A DNA stretch of 64,000 nucleotides from positions 1-64,000 of the forward strand of contig PCUW01000002.1 of NCBI GenBank assembly GCA_002787775.1, read 5' to 3'. Every line of letters begins with the position of its first letter. The first letter of the stretch is position 1. Below the pieces are notes generated by a model. It ran no database searches and was not told the origin of the DNA. It worked only from the letters and a program-made list of their open reading frames with translations. Positions 51,682 through 60,213 of this stretch are shown piece by piece. Both the position numbers and the translations under genes were made by a program. This DNA comes from Bdellovibrionales bacterium CG12_big_fil_rev_8_21_14_0_65_38_15. GTDB lineage: Bacteria > Bdellovibrionota > Bacteriovoracia > Bacteriovoracales > Bacteriovoracaceae.

Positions 51682-51697
51682 TCTGTTAGTTAATTGA

Positions 51698-51946
51698 TTA
51701 GAAGAATTTTGGTATCGGAGGATTGGGAGGTGGATGATGTTTCACTTCCTCGAAAACCCCTGGCTTAATCATTCTTCTAAGAACTGGCTTTACAAAAACC
51801 AATCTTAAGATGTTTTGACTAACGTAGAAGATATTCTTTATTGATATCTTAACGATAGACAAAAAGTTGTATGAAGCTTGAAAAACGTTCTTTGAAAATT
51901 CTTTTGCTTCATATGATAAATGTTCTAAATCATTGATATGATTCAT
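51698..51946 (-). CDS. Small hypothetical protein
   Basis: An 82-residue frame starts at an ATG behind GGAGTTTAT, which supports it. It has a hydrophobic, aromatic middle (FLSIVKISIKNIFYVSQNIL) that may form an amphipathic or membrane helix and a Pro-rich end (HHPPPNPPIP). It converges with the helicase gene, 16 bases apart. Function unknown. Confidence 0.45.
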   Translation of the reverse strand: MNHINDLEHLSYEAKEFSKNVFQASYNFLSIVKISIKNIFYVSQNILRLVFVKPVLRRMIKPGVFEEVKHHPPPNPPIPKFF

Positions 51947-52075
51947 ATAAACTCCATAATAGTTATTATTCTTTTCATCGTTTTGATAAAAAGGATTAAA
52001 GATTGATCAAAACGCACTGGCGCCTTGGCGTGAATTAACCAATCAATTTAAAATAAATTTAAGAATATTTAGTTG

Positions 52076-52153
52076 CTAAGATTGAGACAGACCGAAGTCA
52101 ACAGTCATAGCAACACATCTGATAATCATCAGCTTTGTATTTGTTGTATGCAT
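52076..52153 (-). CDS. Very small ORF with strong ribosome binding site
   Basis: ATG 52153 follows GGAGGTAAACA, one of the best ribosome binding sites in the window, and opens a 25-residue frame (MHTTNTKLMIIRCVAMTVDF, then GLSQS). It lies in a 269-base gap between genes, without a downstream partner in the same direction except the 82-residue gene 130 bases on. It could be a small protein or a leader peptide. Confidence 0.4.
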   Translation of the reverse strand: MHTTNTKLMIIRCVAMTVDFGLSQS

Positions 52154-52215
52154 TGTTTACCTCCAGTCAGTTATTAGACTTTGAAATTCGACATTAAATT
52201 ATGAATATTGATTGG

Positions 52216-53103
52216 TCAACTACGAAGTTTAAAGTTTTTATACTCACCAAGACGATGGCCAGTTAAATTTTCCCAGGCATCAGAGACGACGAGATTAAGA
52301 TCTTTGAGTTTAAACTCTAAAGGTAGTGACATGATATCAAGATCATTCTTATGTTTGGTGGTCCATTCTTCCATAACACTTGGATGCGTTTGAGTGAATT
52401 TTCTTAGTCCCCACATTCTTTTATAGACGAAGTCTTGTTGATCAGGATTTTCATGATAGAGCTTATCCATGGCCTTAACTTTAGTTGCCATGACTTGCTC
52501 TTTTCTTGCCCAACCATAATGAAAAATACGCGCCGGAATTTTTTTACACTGAATCTTTGACTCGTTCTTGTAGCGAAAACCCTGTGCGTCCTTCCAGCTG
52601 ACGATATCTTTAAAATTTCTAATAAGTCTCATCTCTTGGCGATAGATTCTTCTGGTATAGAGTTGGATATCAACGTTGCCATAGAAATGAATATAGTCAA
52701 AAACAAGACCATCAAGATGAGTGTTCTTTTCTAAATCGATAACGCTATCGTGTATGATTGATAAATCATCTTCATGTAAAGCTTCATCACCTTGAATATA
52801 CTGACAATATTTTCCACGACACTGCTCAAGGGCGATATTGGTTTGCTGGGAAAGAATAAGTCCATCTTTCCTAAGCTTTGGATCCCACCAAGATTTTATA
52901 AACTTAAATTTAGTGTGACCAAAATGATCATTGAGATATTCCCAAGTACCGTCATCTTTTTTTAGTTCTGGATCATCAAAACCAACATTAACAACGATCT
53001 CATCGCATAGAGGTTCAATGCTTTCGATACTCTCGCGAATAGGGTAGCCAAGGTCGAGGCCGTGTTTGATAAAGGTAAATCCAGAAATTAAAGCTTGTGT
53101 CAT
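52216..53103 (-). CDS. Glycosyltransferase family 2-like protein
   Basis: The 295-residue protein has a GT-A-type start (ALISGFTFIKHGLDLGYPIR, then CDEIVVNVG) and YIQGDEALHEDD where a DXD-like metal site is expected. It lacks membrane segments. It follows the FNR-like and small cyclic-nucleotide-fold genes, possibly in one transcript. Acceptor unknown. Confidence 0.65.
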   Translation of the reverse strand: MTQALISGFTFIKHGLDLGYPIRESIESIEPLCDEIVVNVGFDDPELKKDDGTWEYLNDHFGHTKFKFIKSWWDPKLRKDGLILSQQTNIALEQCRGKYCQYIQGDEALHEDDLSIIHDSVIDLEKNTHLDGLVFDYIHFYGNVDIQLYTRRIYRQEMRLIRNFKDIVSWKDAQGFRYKNESKIQCKKIPARIFHYGWARKEQVMATKVKAMDKLYHENPDQQDFVYKRMWGLRKFTQTHPSVMEEWTTKHKNDLDIMSLPLEFKLKDLNLVVSDAWENLTGHRLGEYKNFKLRS

Positions 53104-53137
53104 TTTTTAATCATGACATTCAAAAAATGATTTGTCT

Positions 53138-53407
53138 TTAGAACTCTGCTAACACTTCTTTGAAGCGTGCCAAGGTACTTTTATCAAGAGGCAGCAGAGT
53201 TGTGCCAGGAGTCGTATCAATATCAAAATCTAAGGGCTGATGATGCCAGACTTCCTTCAAGCCAATCATTTCGCCGGGCAATACTTTATCTTCATTGCCT
53301 TTACGATCTTTGATCTCAAGCTGCCCTTTAATAATAAGATAGGCGACTATGGGAACCATACCCATATGATGTAATTTTGTAGCATTTGTAAATTTTTGTG
53401 TTTGCAT
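53138..53407 (-). CDS. Small protein with partial cyclic-nucleotide-binding fold
   Basis: The 89-residue protein has AYLIIKGQLEIKDRKGNEDK followed by LPGEMIGLKE, the middle beta-roll of cNMP-binding domains, without the phosphate-binding cassette residues and without a DNA-binding part. It lies 19 bases after the FNR-like gene. It may be a decayed or minimal partner of that regulator. Confidence 0.5.
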   Translation of the reverse strand: MQTQKFTNATKLHHMGMVPIVAYLIIKGQLEIKDRKGNEDKVLPGEMIGLKEVWHHQPLDFDIDTTPGTTLLPLDKSTLARFKEVLAEF

Positions 53408-53425
53408 CTTCACACTCGAACTTAA

Positions 53426-54139
53426 TTATAGCTGGCAGCCAGTCCACTCAAGCAATTTGCCTTCGTCTTTGACGAAGATTGTTTTACCTTCTTGCTCAAT
53501 TAAACCAGCTTCTTTGAATTCACTAATAAATCGAATGAGTGTCTCTGGTGCTGTTCCAATCATCGTCGACATTTCTTCGCGAGTTAGGCGAAGGTCGATT
53601 TTGGTGCGAGTACCTTCATCAACCCCATGACTTTCTTTTAAGAGCAATAGCAGTTCAGCTAAACGCTCTCTAACATTTCTTGTGTGCATAGAATTTAATC
53701 TGTGCTCAGCTGCACCCATATCTTTACTAAGCTTTTCAATGACTTTTAATGCAACTGATGGCTGTTCTTTAATAAGTCCAATAATGAACGACTTATCAAT
53801 AAAACATGCTCTGGTATCTTCCATGGCCGTAGCAGTTGCATGATAACTTTGCTCAGAAAAAAGACTTCGATGTCCTAGAATATCTCCCTTCGTAACAATA
53901 CGAATGAGTGTTTCCTTTCCATCATTTCCTTGTTCAGTCAGTTTTATATTTCCCGTTGAAATACAAAAGATCCCATTGGGATGATTGCCTTCAACAAAGA
54001 GAGACTGGCCTTTTTTATAAATATTTGTGACTTTCTGATTTGTGATAGGTGATAACTGGTCATGAGAGAGTTCGCAAAAAATTCCTTTTAAGTGTGAGAC
54101 ACATGTTTCACATTCTAATTTATGATTTTTTAATTCCAT
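53426..54139 (-). CDS. FNR-type Crp-family regulator with iron-sulphur cysteines
   Basis: The 237-residue protein has N-terminal Cys at 10, 13 and 22 (LECETCVSHLKGIFC) and a fourth at 112 (DTRACFID), in the places used by FNR for its [4Fe-4S] cluster, though the second gap is wider (x8) than in E. coli (x5). A beta-roll sensor and a C-terminal helix-turn-helix follow (REEMSTMIGTAPETLIRFIS), keeping the Glu and Arg that read TTGAT sites. It probably senses oxygen. A TTGAT-N4-ATCAT site lies 73 bp upstream. Confidence 0.8.
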   Translation of the reverse strand: MELKNHKLECETCVSHLKGIFCELSHDQLSPITNQKVTNIYKKGQSLFVEGNHPNGIFCISTGNIKLTEQGNDGKETLIRIVTKGDILGHRSLFSEQSYHATATAMEDTRACFIDKSFIIGLIKEQPSVALKVIEKLSKDMGAAEHRLNSMHTRNVRERLAELLLLLKESHGVDEGTRTKIDLRLTREEMSTMIGTAPETLIRFISEFKEAGLIEQEGKTIFVKDEGKLLEWTGCQL

Positions 54140-54211
54140 GATTTATCCTTAATCATTTTTGCTACGTAGTTAACCCTACTTAGTTATATCTTAGGCAAAG
54201 GTAGATTTCAT

Positions 54212-54225
54212 TGATCTTAATCATG
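54212..54225. promoter_or_regulatory. FNR-box-like site
   Basis: TTGATCTTAATCAT (54212-54225) differs from the FNR/Crp consensus TTGAT-N4-ATCAA by one base. It lies between the divergent FNR-type regulator gene (start 54139) and the fatty-acid desaturase gene (start 54405), so it can serve either. Confidence 0.6.
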
Positions 54226-54404
54226 TTTTAGATAATTTATGTAGTTTTGCACACAAAAAAACATTTAAGTCACTGATAATACAATCATTCTTAATAATGT
54301 ATGAGCTGATCTGAATTATGTATTTAGGCTTTTACAGTTGTTTTACAACCCATTTATGCCGGTGAAGTTAACCTTATAGAGTAGTGATTCTATGGGGGGA
54401 ATTT

Positions 54405-55283
54405 ATGGGTAAAGTACTTAAGCGAATTGATTGGACTAATTCACTGTTTTTAACGTTAACGCCAGTTGCAGCTGTTGCGGCCGTCATTGGTCACGTCATG
54501 TACGAGGGTTTTAATCCTTGGACGTTGTTAATAGCTTTTTTCTTCTATTGGGCAACAGGTATGTCGATTACTGTCGGCTATCATAGACTTTTTGCTCACA
54601 GATCATTTGAAGCTCATCCAATTATCCAATTCTTCACCCTTGTCTTTGGTGCCGCTAGTTTTGAAAACTCAGCGCTCAAATGGTGTAGTGATCACCGTGT
54701 TCACCATACTCACGTTGATACAGAGGAAGATCCTTACAATATTAAGAAAGGCTTTTTTTGGGCGCATATTGGATGGATTATGGTTCGTCCGACTAAACCA
54801 GAAACGTATCCGATGTCAGCTGACCTTCGTCGCAATAAACTTGTGATGTGGCAGCACCGTTATTATTTACCACTATCAATTTTTGTCGGCATCATTGTTC
54901 CAACATTGATTGGTGCATGGATGGGTTCTCCTCTCGGTGGACTTGGAATTGGCGCTCTAGGACGAATTGTATTAGTTCATCACACAACCTTCTTCATTAA
55001 CTCTCTTTGCCATATGGTAGGGGATAAAACGTTTAACGATGAGCATACAGCGCGCGATAGCTGGATTACGGCCATCTTCACTTTTGGTGAGGGCTACCAT
55101 AATTTTCACCACACTTTTCAAGCTGATTATAGAAATGGTGTACGTTGGTACCACTTCGATCCAGGCAAATGGGTGATTAAATCCATGAGCTGGGTTGGCC
55201 TGACGCGAAAACTAAAAAAAGTCTCAGATGAAACCATTGCCATGGCAAGAATTCAGATGAAAGACAAAGGAGTTCATGCTTAA
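54405..55283 (+). CDS. Acyl-CoA/acyl-lipid delta-9-type desaturase
   Basis: From ATG 54405 (behind GGGGGGAATTT) the protein has 292 residues. It has four hydrophobic segments and the three His boxes of membrane desaturases: HRLFAHRSF, HRVHHTHVDTEED and EGYHNFHHTF. These bind two irons; the enzyme uses oxygen to place a double bond in a fatty acyl chain. An FNR-box-like site upstream suggests oxygen control. It is followed closely by a DUF2489 gene. Confidence 0.85.
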   Translation: MGKVLKRIDWTNSLFLTLTPVAAVAAVIGHVMYEGFNPWTLLIAFFFYWATGMSITVGYHRLFAHRSFEAHPIIQFFTLVFGAASFENSALKWCSDHRVHHTHVDTEEDPYNIKKGFFWAHIGWIMVRPTKPETYPMSADLRRNKLVMWQHRYYLPLSIFVGIIVPTLIGAWMGSPLGGLGIGALGRIVLVHHTTFFINSLCHMVGDKTFNDEHTARDSWITAIFTFGEGYHNFHHTFQADYRNGVRWYHFDPGKWVIKSMSWVGLTRKLKKVSDETIAMARIQMKDKGVHA

Positions 55284-55290
55284 TTAGGGC

Positions 55291-55734
55291 ATGGAAAACT
55301 TCAATTCAATTCAACCAATCACTTGGGCAGCACTAGGACTTTGTATTATCCTTGCTGCCCTTTGTTTTTTTCTCTTTCTACGTCTTAAAAATTTCAATCA
55401 ACAGCAAGACCAATCCTTAAAAGATAGACAAGAGCACTGGAGCGAGAGTGCGCGTATTGTTGCTTTGGCCGTCTCTCAAGGGCAGTGTGATCTTTCGGAA
55501 GGGTGCTTGCGCCTTCGCTATATTCTTAATCAGCTTGGTGACACGCATGAAGTTTTAGAAATGATGGGAGAGGAGTTAAAACCTTTTGCTACTCACAAAG
55601 CCAGAAGTGAATTAGATGCTCAAACTAGGTTTGCACAAGATAAGATAAGAATGGAGATTGAAGGAAAGTACGAAGTTAGATTGCAAAGTTTATGTCAGGA
55701 AATTGTAAAAAAATACGATCTAAGGGGAGCATAA
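55291..55734 (+). CDS. DUF2489-family membrane-anchored protein
   Basis: The 147-residue protein has one N-terminal membrane helix (AALGLCIILAALCFFLFLRL) and a helical cytoplasmic part (IVALAVSQGQCDLSEGCLRL, then IRMEIEGKYEVRLQSLC), the layout of DUF2489 proteins. Its function is unknown. It starts eight bases after the desaturase stop. Confidence 0.65.
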   Translation: MENFNSIQPITWAALGLCIILAALCFFLFLRLKNFNQQQDQSLKDRQEHWSESARIVALAVSQGQCDLSEGCLRLRYILNQLGDTHEVLEMMGEELKPFATHKARSELDAQTRFAQDKIRMEIEGKYEVRLQSLCQEIVKKYDLRGA

Positions 55735-55971
55735 AAACCGACGTATATTGAAATCCTTCTCGCACCGTCGATCAATTATGTTCAAATGTCTCTGTAAATT
55801 TATTCTAAGGGCCAACAGTACTTGTGCCTATTTTTAATTTCTTACAATTTATAACCACACTACAGGCCTCGGTCATATTTAAACTTAAGTTGCTGTAATT
55901 ATAGAGCATGCTAAGGCTAATCGTTAAAATAAATAAACCGAGTTTATACGTAGCAAAATAAAATCTTACAT

Positions 55972-56631
55972 TTATTTTGTTGAGTGCGAGACTCTCTTGC
56001 GCCATAAGTTGAGTGATTGTTGAAGCTTTGCAGGATTATCTCGTTTTAAGCTCTCAAAGGACTGCACGGTGACTTCTAATGACTTGCCAGTGTCAAATTT
56101 CATACTCCCCTCAAAAAGCCCTGCAAGGCTTGATTTAGGCCTTGTGAAGTTCTCATAGTACCAAAGAGTCTTATTATTAAATCTAACAAACTCAGCATAA
56201 CCAAATAATTCATCAGCGACACTTGATTCGATCGATTTCCAAGAAATTTTATAATGATTGTCCTGCACTTTTTCAATCTTGTGAGTGTTCACATACTTGG
56301 CATTGGAGAGGGGCCAAGGCAGATCTAGCTCGTATTTAATATCAATTTTAAGAGGCGGCTCTTCAGCAATAATTTCTGATTTGATCAAGTTAGGGACATA
56401 ATCTTTTTGAGAGGCAAAATCGCTAAAAAAAGCTGCGAACTCTTCAATATCAGCATCAAGCAGTTTATAAAATTTTAACCTCGGCCAGGGAGCGTTTTTG
56501 ACAGTTTCTTCCAGCATGACCATTTGACCTCTAAAGAGTTTGTCGCGCATAGATCGATCTAAACCAGAGATATCAATATTGGCTTTGGCACAAGTCATTG
56601 AAGATAGGAGAAATATTATAAAGATTCGCAT
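55972..56631 (-). CDS. Exported START/SRPBCC-like protein
   Basis: The 219-residue product has a signal peptide (MRIFIIFLLSSMTCAKA) and a START-like lipid-binding fold: LLDADIEEFAAFFSDFASQK, DLPWPLSNAKYVNTHK, and FDTGKSLEVTVQSFESLKRD. Periplasmic START-like proteins can carry lipids between membranes. It is divergent from the FA2H-like gene in the lipid locus, which fits transport of a sphingolipid or sterol-like lipid; this is inference. Confidence 0.65.
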   Translation of the reverse strand: MRIFIIFLLSSMTCAKANIDISGLDRSMRDKLFRGQMVMLEETVKNAPWPRLKFYKLLDADIEEFAAFFSDFASQKDYVPNLIKSEIIAEEPPLKIDIKYELDLPWPLSNAKYVNTHKIEKVQDNHYKISWKSIESSVADELFGYAEFVRFNNKTLWYYENFTRPKSSLAGLFEGSMKFDTGKSLEVTVQSFESLKRDNPAKLQQSLNLWRKRVSHSTK

Positions 56632-56729
56632 AAAATATCATAAACATCTTAGATAATAGTTGTCAGTTACATTGACGAAAAACTATCTCAAGCGTATGTT
56701 GAGGCGCGTAAGCAAGAGGGCCACAAGTG

Positions 56730-57341
56730 ATGCAGACTGATTCCATTAGAATCTTTAAAAATCCTATTTTAGAAGCGATGACACATGTTCATCCAATCAT
56801 CCCATTAATTCTTTGGGCGCCTATCGCTTTTTATGCCAGTTACTTGTCACTAACGATTAATGGTCTGTCTTTTATTGAATTCTTGCTTTGGGGTAGTCTA
56901 GGGCTTTTCGTCTGGACGCTGACTGAATACACCTTGCATCGTTATATGTTTCATTGGAATCCAAGTCATGCATGGGGCAAGCGTTTTGTTTATCTTTTTC
57001 ATGGCCTTCATCATGATGACCCAAACGATCCAACCCGACTTGTGATGCCACCAGTTCCTGCTGTGCTGATTATGTTTTTACTTTGGAAATTCTTCGGCTT
57101 ATTTGTAGCGGCCAAAGGCCTTAATGCTTTTATGGCGTGGTTTATCGTTGGCTACCTGATCTATGATTACATTCACTTTGCTACTCACCATTTCAAAATG
57201 ACTTCCAAAGTAGGACGCTACTTAAAGAAGTGGCATATCCGTCATCACTTCGCCCATGAGAAAGCTCGCTACGGCGTCTCTTCACCTCTATGGGATTATA
57301 TCTTTAGAACAACAACAGGCCCTAAAGAAGATCATGTCTAA
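56730..57341 (+). CDS. FA2H-like fatty acid hydroxylase (sterol desaturase superfamily)
   Basis: The protein of about 203 residues has the His clusters of fatty-acid 2-hydroxylases: HRYMFHW, HGLHHDDPNDPTRLVMPP, YDYIHFATHHF and HIRHHFAHEK, with four membrane segments. Relatives 2-hydroxylate the N-acyl chain of ceramide. The HDDPxDPxRLVMPP stretch is the one seen in FA2H/Scs7 proteins. Its location next to the three ceramide genes supports that role here. The stop overlaps the PAP2 start. Confidence 0.8.
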   Translation: MQTDSIRIFKNPILEAMTHVHPIIPLILWAPIAFYASYLSLTINGLSFIEFLLWGSLGLFVWTLTEYTLHRYMFHWNPSHAWGKRFVYLFHGLHHDDPNDPTRLVMPPVPAVLIMFLLWKFFGLFVAAKGLNAFMAWFIVGYLIYDYIHFATHHFKMTSKVGRYLKKWHIRHHFAHEKARYGVSSPLWDYIFRTTTGPKEDHV

Positions 57342-58134
57342 AGTTTTAGTTGTTCTTCTTTCTTTTGCTTTTTCTAGTTTTTCTTTTGCCCAAGAAACGA
57401 ATCGACACTGGCAGGCGCTAACAGATTCTTTCTCTCTTTTAGTTCACGGTTCTTATAAGCAGTTTGGAGAAGTGAACAATCTTGGTTACGCTGCGGCCGC
57501 TATACCTTCACTCATCGTTGCCTTTGATGAAGACGATCGATTGGCCAATCATTACCGTGGAAAAAAAGTCGATAAGTCTGTTGATCTGATTGGAGACTTA
57601 GGTGTAGTTCTTAACCAACCACTGTTTCCAGCAGCGATTTATTTTTTTGGCGACTATAAAAAAAATTCTCATACCGTCCAGTTTGCCAAAGAACTTTTTG
57701 CTGCAACTTACTTAGCCTTAGCAGAATCAGGACTGATGAGTTTCATTGATATTCATGAAAGGCCATCAACTAGTGAATTATCATTTTGGGAAAAATCCTT
57801 TCGTGGAGACTCTTCTTTTCCATCTGGTCACGTGATCCCTTATCAAGTCCTCTTTTTTTAAACGCTGCAATTTTATGGCCCTGCTTGGTCCATCATTCCT
57901 CTTGGATTATCAGTCGTCGCTTCGATGCAAAGAGTTCAAGATAGAAAGCATTATGTTTCAGACGTTGTTGGATCATTCTTCTTATCCGCCTTTGCCAGTG
58001 AAGGGGTTAGAGCGGCCGCTAATTATTCAGGAAATGATGACTTTTATAAAAGATATTTTGAGCGAAAAAATGTTCAGGTCGGAATTCTTCATTATAGATC
58101 AGCGATTGGGCCGCTCGTTTCTTTTTCTTATTAA
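57334..58134 (+). pseudogene. PAP2-family phosphatase gene with an internal stop
   Basis: From ATG 57334 a signal peptide (VLVVLLSFAFSSFSFAQ) leads into a PAP2 domain with SSFPSGHVIPYQ. A TAA at 57859-57861 then interrupts; the same frame reads on (TLQFYGPAWSIIP, then QDRKHYVSDVVG, motif III of PAP2) to 58134. A single A to T change in TTTAAAACG would explain the stop. PAP2 enzymes remove phosphate from lipid phosphates, e.g. ceramide or long-chain-base phosphate. The 3' end overlaps the ceramide reductase gene. Confidence 0.7.
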
Positions 58135-59096
58135 ATCCAGTTTCTGTCTTGATAATCTTTAAGCGTACTTTCAACCGTGCGCTTAATGTCCCATTCATAC
58201 TTAAACTTTTCACTTTCAGACTTACTAGAATTACAAACCCAAGCAGCTGGTAATAACTCATGCAGCTTATCTGCTGTAAGTCTGGCTTCAGTTAAATTCA
58301 TTTCGCCGAGGCGTTGCACAGTCTTTGCAACAACTTTTAATATCGGTTTAGGAATTGTGATACTGATAAAGGATCGATGCAATTCTGCGCCGATGGTAGA
58401 AACTAGCTGTGCCAATGAAATTGGCTCTGGATAAGCACAATAAAACGTTCCAGAGATTTCAGTTTCAAGTCCATGTTTAATAAACTGAACTAAATCAAAA
58501 ACACAGACAAAAGAGTAGTGTTTGTTATTAGGGTTTGATCCAGGGGAAATAACAATTCTCGATTTCACCATTTTAAAGATATCTAAAACAGCTGGATCTC
58601 TTGGGCCTATGACCATAGGTGGTCTTATCGCTGTTTTAATCCAAGAAACTGGAGCTTCGTTTAAGATTTGTTCTGCTAATAATTTAGATTTGCCGTATTC
58701 ACTTACAGCAAGCTCAGCACTTTCTGTCGCTGGTTGATCAATGCTTGCAGGTCCACCCGCGGCCTGAGATGAAATTAAGATAAATGAAAGTTTAGAATAT
58801 TGCTTAAGAGCATCGATTAACTTTCTAGTCGCATGAGCGTTAACTTCATAAAACTCACTCTTGTTAAAACTGTGGACTATACCGGCAGTATGAACAACAG
58901 CGTCGAGATCATTTGGTAAAGTGGCGACCCAATCAAAAGAGGAGAGATCTCCTTTAATATGCTGACCTGGAAGATTGAATTCTTTGGCCTTGGCCGGATT
59001 TCGAACGAGAGCGAAAACTTCATGGCCACTGTTTTTAAGTAACTCACAAAGATGTGAGCCAACAAAACCTGTGGCGCCTGTGACTAAGATCTTCAT
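58131..59096 (-). CDS. cerR: NAD-dependent epimerase-family protein, candidate ceramide reductase
   Basis: The 321-residue protein has the Rossmann start ILVTGATGFVGSHLCELLKN (GxxGxxG), GDLSS, SSQAAGGPA and the catalytic Tyr-Lys in SEYGKSKLLAEQ. It is an extended SDR. In Caulobacter a protein of this family (CerR) reduces the 3-oxo group of oxidised ceramide. It is the third gene of an operon with serine palmitoyltransferase and GNAT-type ceramide synthase genes, in the same set as in Caulobacter. The symbol rests on that context. Confidence 0.75.
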   Translation of the reverse strand: MKILVTGATGFVGSHLCELLKNSGHEVFALVRNPAKAKEFNLPGQHIKGDLSSFDWVATLPNDLDAVVHTAGIVHSFNKSEFYEVNAHATRKLIDALKQYSKLSFILISSQAAGGPASIDQPATESAELAVSEYGKSKLLAEQILNEAPVSWIKTAIRPPMVIGPRDPAVLDIFKMVKSRIVISPGSNPNNKHYSFVCVFDLVQFIKHGLETEISGTFYCAYPEPISLAQLVSTIGAELHRSFISITIPKPILKVVAKTVQRLGEMNLTEARLTADKLHELLPAAWVCNSSKSESEKFKYEWDIKRTVESTLKDYQDRNWI

Positions 59097-60212
59097 TTAC
59101 AGCGATTTTTCAAAAATGCGGTAGCGCTTATATGGCTTGCCACCCATTCTAATGATGGGCTTGTTCATATCAAGGTTGTCTTCTAGCACCCAGCTCATTT
59201 CAATCTCGTGATACTTACCTTGATCAAGTAATGTTTGATGTGACTTTTGATAAAGAAGAGGACCAAGGCCTAGATTTCTATATTTTGCCTTCACACCAAG
59301 AGTAATCGTACGACAACGATTCACCTTATTCATATTCATGAGAAGTTTGAAAATGCCAAAAGGAAGAAGCTTTCCGTTTTTAATTGTCTTAAGCACTTGA
59401 TTAAAGTCAGGTAAAGTCACGATGAAGCCGGCAGGATCACCATCAACATCAGCAAAAATAATAAGCTTTTCATCAACCACACTTTTTAAATCTTTAGCAG
59501 TGTGGCGAAACTCGGCTTCAGTCATTGGAATGAAACCCCAGTTCTTTTCCCAAGCAGAGTTGTAGATATCAAGCATCTGATTAACATCTCTTTCCCAAGT
59601 CTTTTTCGAAATTGAGCGGTAAGTAATCTTTGATCTTGATTCTGTCCTAGCAGCAATCTTTTTGATCACTTCAGGCATCTCAAATTTCGTTGGAATAACA
59701 TAAGCCAGAAGATCTTTTGCTTTCTTATAACCCAGGGATTCGATCGTGGTGAGGTACTCTTTTGGGTTATACTGCATCATGATTTGAGGCGGATCATCAA
59801 AACCTTCAACAAGCAGTCCACATTCATAATTTGTTGTAGGAGAGAAAGGTCCCTGAACTGTATTTAAGCCTTTTTCTTTTAGCCAAGATTCGGCCGTCTC
59901 AAAAAGGATTTTTGAAATGTCTTTATTTTGAGCTTCAAAAAAACCAAAGAAGCCGGTTTTTTCATCATGATATTTATTGTAGGCGTGACAGTTAACGGCG
60001 CTAATACGACCAACCTCTTCACCGTTTTCTATAGCTAACCAAGATTGCATCTCGCCAGTTTCATAAAAAGGATGGGTCGGTTTAAATAGATCGTGAACAG
60101 CCATACGAAGAGGCGGTATCCACATAGGATCTTTTTTATAGATTTTCCAAGGGACATTGATGAAACGACGAAGCTTAGCGGGAGAGTCTACCTTAACTAC
60201 TTCTATGGTCAT
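59097..60212 (-). CDS. bcerS: GNAT-family acyltransferase, candidate bacterial ceramide synthase
   Basis: From ATG 60212 the protein has 371 residues. It starts TIEVVKVDSPAKLRRFINVP and has KKDPMWIPPLR, LNTVQGPFSPTTNYECGLLV and a C-terminal GNAT core with TITLGVKAKYRNLGLGPLLY, the CoA-binding loop. Proteins of this kind act as bacterial ceramide synthase, joining a fatty acyl group to 3-oxosphinganine. It follows the serine palmitoyltransferase gene by one base and precedes the reductase gene with no gap. Confidence 0.75.
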   Translation of the reverse strand: MTIEVVKVDSPAKLRRFINVPWKIYKKDPMWIPPLRMAVHDLFKPTHPFYETGEMQSWLAIENGEEVGRISAVNCHAYNKYHDEKTGFFGFFEAQNKDISKILFETAESWLKEKGLNTVQGPFSPTTNYECGLLVEGFDDPPQIMMQYNPKEYLTTIESLGYKKAKDLLAYVIPTKFEMPEVIKKIAARTESRSKITYRSISKKTWERDVNQMLDIYNSAWEKNWGFIPMTEAEFRHTAKDLKSVVDEKLIIFADVDGDPAGFIVTLPDFNQVLKTIKNGKLLPFGIFKLLMNMNKVNRCRTITLGVKAKYRNLGLGPLLYQKSHQTLLDQGKYHEIEMSWVLEDNLDMNKPIIRMGGKPYKRYRIFEKSL

Positions 60213-60213
60213 T

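Noticed and set aside
51654..51691. 10-bp inverted repeat (AACTAACAGA / TCTGTTAGTT) at the end of the helicase gene as a terminator.
   Set aside because: The loop is 18 bases, the stem is AT-rich and no T tract follows; it may be a weak or bidirectional terminator but is not supported enough.
55805..56005. 66-residue frame overlapping the end of the START-like gene.
   Set aside because: Its only ATG lies inside the neighbouring gene without a ribosome binding site, and the protein is not recognised.
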